DNA of 64,000 nucleotides. Origin: Fragilaria crotonensis. Taxonomy: Eukaryota; Bacillariophyta; Fragilariophyceae; Fragilariales; Fragilariaceae. The stretch covers positions 50,950 to 114,949 of the forward strand of contig JAKSYS010000115.1 of the NCBI GenBank assembly GCA_022925895.1. The letters run 5' to 3'. Positions within the stretch are counted from its first letter, which is position 1. Each line of letters starts with the position of its first letter. A model generated the notes under the pieces. The model was not told where the DNA came from. It was given only the letters and a program-made list of their open reading frames with translations, and searched no databases. Positions 57,101 through 64,000 of the stretch are shown in pieces. A program made the translations under genes and the position numbers.

Positions 57101-58650
57101 TAATAGCATCCATGAAGCGCGTCTTGGGCCCAGTTTGCACTGACGCCCCATCAAAGGTCAACTGAGCTGGTACTCCAAAATCACTTATGAATTGGGTAAG
57201 TGAATCCCCCACATGGTTGCCGTCGACCTTCATCAGAGGGTAGGCAACCTTAAATCCACATTTGTGTGAGTAAATCTGGCAACCAACGTTGCCGCGAAGG
57301 GACTTGAGTTTTCCATATGCTGTGTCAGTGGCAAATTTACCAGAGAGCCGTTTCACTCCGAATACACGATCCGCTCGGTAGCGTCTACCAATGGGCAGTA
57401 TTGCCGATCGCATTCCGCGTTGAGTGGTGACCCTGAGGGTACGTTGCGCTCGTTTAGGTCCGATTCCAAACCGATCAGCTAACAATTCCGCCGACACTTT
57501 GGCGTGACGTTCCGTGCTTACAAAGGTTCGACGAGCTGGGATGTCTAGGTGTTCGTACACTGTCGTATCGACTTCAGAGGCTTGTTGCAAGCGTTTCGAC
57601 AACAGCTCACCAACCCGTACAAGTGATGGATCAATTGAATGCAAAAGAGCGTCATTCGACGTCGCTTCTAAGTACTCTGTAATCGGAGGGAACGAAGGAA
57701 CAAGTTGCGGTAAAGGTCTTTGCCATGCTGGCATCGTAGTTCCGCCTTGATGCAACGCTTGTACCATCATGAGGTTGGTGGGATCCCAGGGCGAAGAACT
57801 GGTCATCTGGACATGAGCACAATCCTGAAGTTCTTGGGCAGAAGGAACACGTGTTCGAAAATGGATCTTGGTGCCTGCGGTGTGCAGGGCAATGAATAGG
57901 TCCTCATTAACTTCGATACCTAAATTATGGGTTGCATCATAAGGATTATCCCATAGAGGGATGCCATAAGCACGCACTTGGTTGGGATTAATCAGAGAAT
58001 GATCAAGCGCAGTGCCATAATAAAGAGATTCATGGAATACCAAAATGAAGGTGGTGCCTGTCGTAGGATCATCATAAGCCGTAGCACCCGTCACAATAGG
58101 AACATTTTCAATAGGCTTGATGGATGAATCGTATGCGTAGACGTCTGCCGTTCTATAAGTAGATTGCAGAACAACAAAATTTGTGCCAAGACAGCACGTA
58201 TCCGCATTGGAGTCACATTCGTTATAAGCTGCCGTATCAGTCGGTGGATCATTGAACGCTGATCGTAACAAGGGGGTTGCCGACGCAACACGACGGCATG
58301 TGGTAACCGCAGCAATACGCCGATTTTGGCGATTCTGGGCTTGTTCGTTCCGCCCTCCCATGACGGATTGACCTGTCGTAACCTGGCTAACTTGAGTGCG
58401 TTGTGAAACGGAAACACTATCAGTAGGGAGGGAGACCTGCATAGGGACATCAGAGGCTTGTGTTCGGAGCTCTTGGAGTTCATTCCGATTTCGTCGTTGC
58501 TCGTTGTAAGCTGCACGTTCACGACGAAGTGTATCTTTATCTTCTTGCTTGAACTTCATATACACGTGACGAGGAAAACTAAAAGAGGCATGATACTCAA
58601 TCTGAGATCCGTCAGTGAGCGTAATGATGCGGCTGTCACTTCGAGTCTTC
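54156..58650 (-). pseudogene. Copia Pol region: protease, integrase, RT, RNase H
   Basis: Protease: NECDSNADTCCLG (active-site Asp in DSNADT). Integrase: KFATDTAYGK, LTFDGASVQTG and NENPAEQSIHEIKKRWYR give the D, D and E. A chromodomain-like segment (GWELLIQWKDGSTDWVALKD) follows near 56050. RT: NVLGADVQNAFLTAPNKEK, VKALYGLKSASFSF and LMYVDDILAIS. RNase H: AYVDASHGANK, ETSAFSAEFIAMK and HLFCDNESVV. Breaks: about 56873, 56731, 55845, 55770, 55610, 55570, 54990, 54880 and 54860; most are repaired by one base. It copies the element's RNA and inserts the DNA. Confidence 0.88.
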
Positions 58651-59844
58651 TGCACGTTGCCGCGTCCGCTCCGACTTGATCGCCCTCCTCGTCCTCCACG
58701 ACCATGTCCTCCACGGACAGACTGTCCCCTTGCACCGCGTCCGGAGTTTGTTTCATTGATGTTACGCCTCACACGGTTCTGAGCTGCGCCCATCTGAGGG
58801 GGGTGCTTTTGGTTAACCATGTTGCGAAAGAGCGAAAGTGCTTGCTCGTAGGTCATGGTCATTGGCACTCGTGATAATTCAATTTCCAACTGGGCTTTCG
58901 TTGGTGTGAGGAAATCTGCTTTGATTTTGTCAATCAGCATCCGTATTTTCATCGAGTTCGAATGAACAATCCGGCCTTCTCGTTTCACATATGCATTGAA
59001 CGCACGCGTCAAGCGCTTCTCGAATTCGGCCCACCACATGTGTGGGGGTTTCTCGCCAGAATAGAAAAGGCTCTGAATAACCACATCTGCCTCGCGAATA
59101 TCTATGGCATGAATGCCAACTCCTTCATAATGCTCAACCAGGCGGCGGAATGCTTCACGCCCGTCGTTCGGTCGCTGAAGGCCTTGAATCTTCGCTTCGG
59201 CAGTATCGTTGCCCGCAACAAAGTTCACTAAAAACGTGTGGACTTGTACCGTGTCAATTGCAAATGAGTCCCCGGCCAGAGGGCCGCAGCAACGTAATCG
59301 TCGAGGAAATCATCATGCAATGCTACTGTAGGTTCCTCAATATCGCGGCAAACGTACTTCAATGGTACGCCATCGCGACCAGGGATAGATCGAATATAAT
59401 TCAAAAAAGTTGGTTTCAATCCTCCCATCTCGTGGCCTCCTTGAACTTCTCTGGTTTTGCTGCCTCCGCCAGAGTCTTCGAGTCGTTCTTGAATTTCTCA
59501 TGAGTGTGATAACGGCGAATAAGATCAGTGACTCGTTCGATCGGAAATGCAGTATCTGTGGGATCGCGTCCAAGACGAATCTCATCACGCACCCACTGCA
59601 CAAGCGCTTTAATATTCTTGCGAATACCAGGATTCAAACGGATCTGGCCCTGTGCTGCAGTGAGATCAAAGTAGGTCTTGAAATGTTCGTCAAGTTCTCT
59701 AAAGGTGACGTCCATACAGGACGTAAAGGTGTTATCGAAAATGTCACTAGCGATACGTTGGGCTTGTGTCTGTTCCATGAACAGAACATTATTATTCACG
59801 CCACACGCAATCAACGCGTCGACAACAGTAAATGCTCCTTCCAT
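58650..59844 (-). pseudogene. Copia Gag region, frame-broken
   Basis: ATG at 59844 (MEGAFTVVDALIACGVNNNV). Gag helical core: DVTFRELDEHFKTYFDLT and later FRRLVEHYEG and PHMWWAEFEKRLTRAF. It ends in an RGG-type stretch, RGARGQSVRGGHGRGGRGGR, in place of the CCHC zinc knuckle of most copia Gags; this probably binds the RNA. Two breaks: near 59418 one G restores WEDWKPTFLNYIRS, and near 59271 one G in a G run restores LWPGDSFAIDTV. The Gag/protease boundary is not marked by a stop; gag-pol was probably one frame. Confidence 0.8.
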
Positions 59845-59944
59845 TGGCCTATACGTTGAAAGGGATCTATTTTGTGAGCATATCGAATTCGTACCACTAA
59901 TGTAGTGGCCAATAATACCTGACGAAAGTCAAGTACATAGATCG

Positions 59945-59982
59945 CATGACCGAAGTCAGGTAACTCATGACCGAAGTCAGGA
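59945..59982. repeat. Short direct repeat in the copia leader
   Basis: CATGACCGAAGTCAGGTAAC is followed at once by a second CATGACCGAAGTCAGG, in the ~250 bp leader between the primer site and gag. Confidence 0.7.
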
Positions 59983-60082
59983 TTCCGAACGTACAAACAT
60001 AGTCGAAACTAGTTGATGCCGTTTCGGTCTTGCTCCATTCCATCGTACCCTTCATCCCTGGGCCTAGGAGCAAAGCTTTGGG

Positions 60083-60094
60083 TCTGATAAACCA
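60083..60094 (-). other. Primer-binding site of the copia element
   Basis: TGGTTTATCAGA directly follows the 5' LTR on the element strand. It resembles the initiator-Met tRNA site TGGTATCAGA with two extra T, so priming by tRNA-iMet is likely but not exact. Confidence 0.55.
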
Positions 60095-60296
60095 ATTAAA
60101 AGTAGCTGTAACGGCATTGATAAGATCAACCAAACTTACAAAGATAGGATTCAAGGAAAAACAATTATATATCATCATGTATCTGCACTGCGATTGTGAT
60201 TTGCCTTTGTTCATTAATAGGCGTGATCGAACGTGCAATCGTATCAAGACACTAGTGTCAGTAATGCGAAGACAACGGTACAGTGAGACCGTATCA
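60095..60296 (-). repeat. 5' LTR of the copia element
   Basis: 202 bp. On the element strand it starts TGATACGGTCTCACTG and ends CTACTTTTAAT. I see no difference from the copy at 53885-54086. The end is not the usual CA; the boundary was set where the primer-binding site begins. Confidence 0.88.
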
Positions 60297-60300
60297 TTCA

Positions 60301-63300
60301 GTGAAATCTCCCGCAAGTGTGGCGAATCCGCCATTGCCGGAGATTGACCCTTAACAATATAACAATCGACAAGAAGCGGCATGCAACTTGATCAATTATA
60401 AAAAGAGTGAGCAGATCTAGAATCTAGTTCCAAAACCGGTCCCACCATATGGACCAACAGGTTATCCGTGCGTGCGCGTCAGCAGTCCTCCACGTCATCG
60501 TGGGACACGCGCCTTGTATGCTTGTCCGAATATCCCGCACTCATGACAGGATTCATTCAGTCCCCTCACTAGGCGTCACAGACAACTAGTTCGACTCTTA
60601 AATCCGCCATGCAGAGGCCGGCCATCATCAGCTATTCTTGGTGGTTCCACGTGTCATCACATGTACGTCCACCCATCAGTTCAATCTGTGGTTCTGCACC
60701 ATTGCATACATCCACATGACGGTGGTTCCGCGCCTTGCGTACATCCACCTAGGGATAAGTGGTTCCATAATCATTATGTACTTCCACTTGCATCATGTCC
60801 GTTTGGACACTTCACCATGTCTGTGTTATGTCCTTTTGGACACTTCACCATGGCACACATGAGAGCACAACTCTCTTAGTCGCGGTCCCCGGAAGACACT
60901 TAGTCAGTTCATCTGCTCTAAGTTGTTGCCTCAGTCTTCCTCAGCAATCCACACAAAACCAACCGCTGACGTACTTCGCATTTGTCGATAATGTATGTCA
61001 CCGCCTTCAGTCGTTTACTTCACAACCAGGGTCACTGCAACCTTTGCAGCCACAAATTCAAATCTAATTCGTAAATCAGATCTTCGTTTGATTCAACCAT
61101 GTATCACACCAACCTGCTTGGTTTGTGTTGACATGGCAAATCATCAAAATCAAGCACTCCTGACATCAGGTAGTTACGTCTGGTTACACAGCAGCATTGC
61201 TGATAACAGAGCAATACTCCATCCAGTCATATAACCAGAAGCATGTCAAGCTTAGCTCCGCCTCGTCGAAGGCCACGCTCAACTGATTGTACCATTTCAG
61301 GTCTTCAAAGACATGGAAAGCACGGTCATGATGTCCCCTCCTCAGTGCAGCGAGGAAACGCAACAACATTGCAACGTCCACAGAGATACCGATCCAACCA
61401 AATTCACAAGTCCAATGCAATACGCTGATTCAACCCTGGAACAGATCACACACTTGGCAATCCAACTCTGGGTGGTATCAATCTCATTACATAACCATCT
61501 CTCATTATGATCAACACTCTTACGCTCAGATGTTCACCAATCTCCTCAAGCTCACGTTCAATTTCAGTTGCACCAAGGCCAAACATCATTACCATCTTTA
61601 CTTAGTTCGTTTGCCTGTTCCATTGATCGATTTCTTGACTTTGGTTTTCACATAAGAATCAAGTTTGCTTTACATCCGTTCCTCAAGGTAGGCTTTGCGG
61701 GAAGATAGTCCATCACAACTTGTGACTCACTATGTGGGATGCAATGAGCACCATTCACACAGCGTAGGAAATACTTTCAGCACGTCCCCATTCAGCTTAA
61801 CCCTTGGTCTCATCCACAAGTCAGGATCTTCATTACATATAAAGACTTCCCCACATACTGTGGCTGCGGTCCCAACTTCGGACAACATTCGACTTCAAAC
61901 CAAATGGAACACGAACAAGCAGTAGCACCCAACAACTAACTTTGCCGCACCCAGCTCATGCCTTGCAGCTGCGTATATCTCCTCCAGCATTGGAGCATCC
62001 AGTCATGTCCCTTGCACATCAGCAGACAGGACATTCAAACTTATCTTCAACATTGAAGACTTCATTCAGTGTCGCCAACGTGGATGCAATCCTTTTACAG
62101 CCACGCGACACAATCGATCTGGTGCCCTTTGGCAACCAGACTTGCCGTTCTTGTCAAGATCATCTCGACATCAAAGATCATATGACAGCCAACATACTTG
62201 TGGAACTTCAGCATGACACCATTGTCAATTATTTCGAACGCTGATCGGATGCACTTCATCTCCAGCTCGATTGCCTGTCCTCAAGATTGGTCCCCATTCA
62301 TTGAACTTAAGGAGCATGTGTCAAAGACCTTCTAGCACAATTCCAAACATGCAGCTCCATGCCCAATGTCTGGCCTTGACCATTAACAGAATCTGATCCT
62401 CCATGCGCAAGACCTTGTAACCACCAAGGAATTATAGACTCATTTCCACAACCCTGTTGCAACATCGAACTCGCAACTTAGACCAGACCTAACTCTTCAA
62501 TTCAATCAATTTATGGGACGACCGCAATCGTTGGCTCATCACAGCATTTGACTATCAGTTCCCAACCTTGCATTGTATTGATAGGCGGCCTGGTCTCCCC
62601 TGACATAAGTATGCCCATCACTCTTTGACGGCTTATGCTCAGTCTGCCATTGGTCAACCATCACCCACAACAACACAGAGCAGCCTCATTCCTCCGTTAG
62701 ACGTATAAATAGAAACCGCACCTGTCAATCCACCTGGGACACATAGTCACTCAGATAGCATACTAAGACATAGCACAATGATTACTTGTCAATTGCTTGA
62801 CCAACATAGCCACGCTTCACCCTATGGCATGTGCTTTCATAGCCTCTCAGCCTTGGGCAACAGCGCCTGTTGAATTCATTGTGATTGTTGGACTCTAGGT
62901 GTGGCCATCAGTCTCCTCCTTAGTCATCCATGTCCCCAGCCTCCAAACAACTTCCGTCTTCACCATTGAAGAACTCAATAGGATCCTCCAGCATGGAGTC
63001 CTTTCAATACGGGTCCATGTCCTCAACTTTGAGGCATTCCCACCTTTTGGAGCAAATATCTTTGTCCTCCAATCTATTGAGCAAAAGCTTGGCAATTGGG
63101 TTGGCAAGATCATCTTCACACCCATTCCAAAAAAACTTTCAAACAACATCTTCACCAGTTATAGTCACCGGGGTACAGAAGGAATGCCAAAACTTCAGCA
63201 ACTCCATCCAATCCACTGACCAAACAGCAATTGAATCAGACATCCTGGATTAAATCCCACTTGGGCCCAGCTCGTCCCCATCAATGACTTCATTGGAGTT

Positions 63301-64000
63301 GTTGCGTTCCCGATACCATCAGGTTTCTTGGCACCATCACTTTGTTTTCTGCCCCTGCACCAAATTGTTTCAGTGCCATGGAGCATCAGTTCTCAAGATT
63401 CCAGCTTAAAGACTTTGCATGGTTTGGTTGAAGACTGTTGGGCACCATCAGCTGTTCAGGAGAACTGCCAACTGACTTTCAAGCTGCCCATGACCCATCT
63501 TCCAGCGCATTGTCAGCTGCAACTGCCCAAGGGATACCCGTTCATTAGGTAATGACGTCAATGCAAACACAGGTTGAGATGGGCGCATCCCTGACCGCTC
63601 ATAGGCGCCTGCGTAGCCAATGCCATGTCCCCAGGCAGGTAACACATTCAGAATCAATCAGAGTTCCAACAGCCATGGAAACCAGTAAACAACTTTACCA
63701 TGCTTCTGATGCACCTTTCTTCTGCCCAATACGTCAGTCTGAGTTGCCACTTGCAACAATTTCTCAACAGCAGGCCAAATCCCCACTGTCCTGACGGAAC
63801 ACCTGGTGTTAGTATAGATTGCTCCTTGCTCACCGATAGAACAAATAACTTTTGGCTCTTAACATCCGGCAACAAGTAGACAACTTTGCCTCTATGCCCA
63901 GACAAGCCATCTCCAGCGACATCATTAACTGCAAAAATGCGCCCACAAAACGGTCCCCTAGAGAGCCATCCTCCTGACCGGTGTAATCACACATCAAACA
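60301..64000. other. Intergenic to window end, no supported gene
   Basis: C/A-rich sequence with only short, overlapping frames on both strands. Minus-strand frames at 62895-63905 in changing registers (for example GHRGKVVYLLPDVKSQKLF near 63890) look faintly like a decayed coding region, but I recognise no family. The Helitron, piggyBac and MULE fragments do not continue here. Confidence 0.4.
60797..60852. repeat. Short tandem repeat, two copies
   Basis: ATGTCCKTTTGGACACTTCA followed by CCATG occurs twice about 32 bp apart. Upstream, GGTGGTTCC with a nearby GTACRTCCACC is also doubled (60639 and 60721). Confidence 0.6.

Larger units (their letters stand above)
53885..60296 (-). mobile_element. 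Ty1/copia retrotransposon, CoDi-like
   Basis: 6412 bp from LTR to LTR, minus orientation: 5' LTR on the right, gag, protease, integrase, RT, RNase H, 3' LTR on the left. Integrase before RT defines copia. Flanked by TTCA on both sides (53881-53884 and 60297-60300), a 4 bp target duplication. The LTRs are identical to my reading, so insertion is recent, yet the coding frame is broken about ten times, mostly by single missing bases. Confidence 0.92.

Noticed and set aside
54087-60094. Possible endogenous retrovirus
   Set aside because: Integrase precedes RT and no envelope gene is present; it is a copia retrotransposon.

Overview
The window is nuclear DNA from a eukaryotic alga, most likely a pennate diatom. 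This is inferred from compact genes with few, short GT-AG introns of 129-142 bp, a mitochondrial-type carbamate kinase, and a Ty1/copia element whose protease motif DSNADT and Gly/Arg-rich Gag resemble the diatom CoDi lineage. Species cannot be fixed from the sequence; Seminavis-like is a guess. No tRNA, rRNA or CRISPR was recognised.

Layout. 1-3.2 kb: two diverged copies of a ~1.4 kb GTAC-rich non-coding block with a nested ~92 bp tandem repeat. 5.5-8.7 kb (-): a long ankyrin-repeat gene, broken. 9.6-10.4 kb (+): a frameshifted gene of a beta-rich family. 11.2-12.2 kb (-): pseudogene of a PC-esterase-like membrane protein. 14.3-32.2 kb is the gene-rich core: a DMT/EamA transporter (+), a type II membrane glycosyltransferase-like protein (-), a 933-residue myotubularin-like phosphatase in two exons (-), two intact PC-esterase-like genes (+) in a ~1.8 kb direct duplication with a dead MULE transposase between them, a MITE, a three-exon carbamate kinase (+), and a Golgi-type sulfotransferase (-) with one frameshift.

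From 32.8 kb the window is mostly mobile DNA: a Helitron Rep/helicase (32.8-37.8, -), an ~8.5 kb non-LTR retrotransposon with AP endonuclease, RT and RNase H (39.9-48.4, -) lying between a truncated F-box fragment and a truncated piggyBac transposase, a 17-copy minisatellite (52.2-53.9), and a 6.4 kb copia element with two identical 202 bp LTRs (53.9-60.3, -). 60.3-64 kb shows no supported gene.

How the genes may work together: the glycosyltransferase-like protein, the PC-esterase-like family and the sulfotransferase are all predicted single-anchor lumenal enzymes, which fits building and decorating secreted polysaccharide; the clustering may be chance. A pattern for any user of this annotation: the genes of the unique core (transporter, glycosyltransferase, myotubularin, both PC-esterases, carbamate kinase) read cleanly, while nearly every repeat-derived coding region carries single-base breaks, many of them explained by one missing G. 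Because the copia LTRs are identical, at least part of this looks like residual assembly error or a defective template, not ordinary decay.
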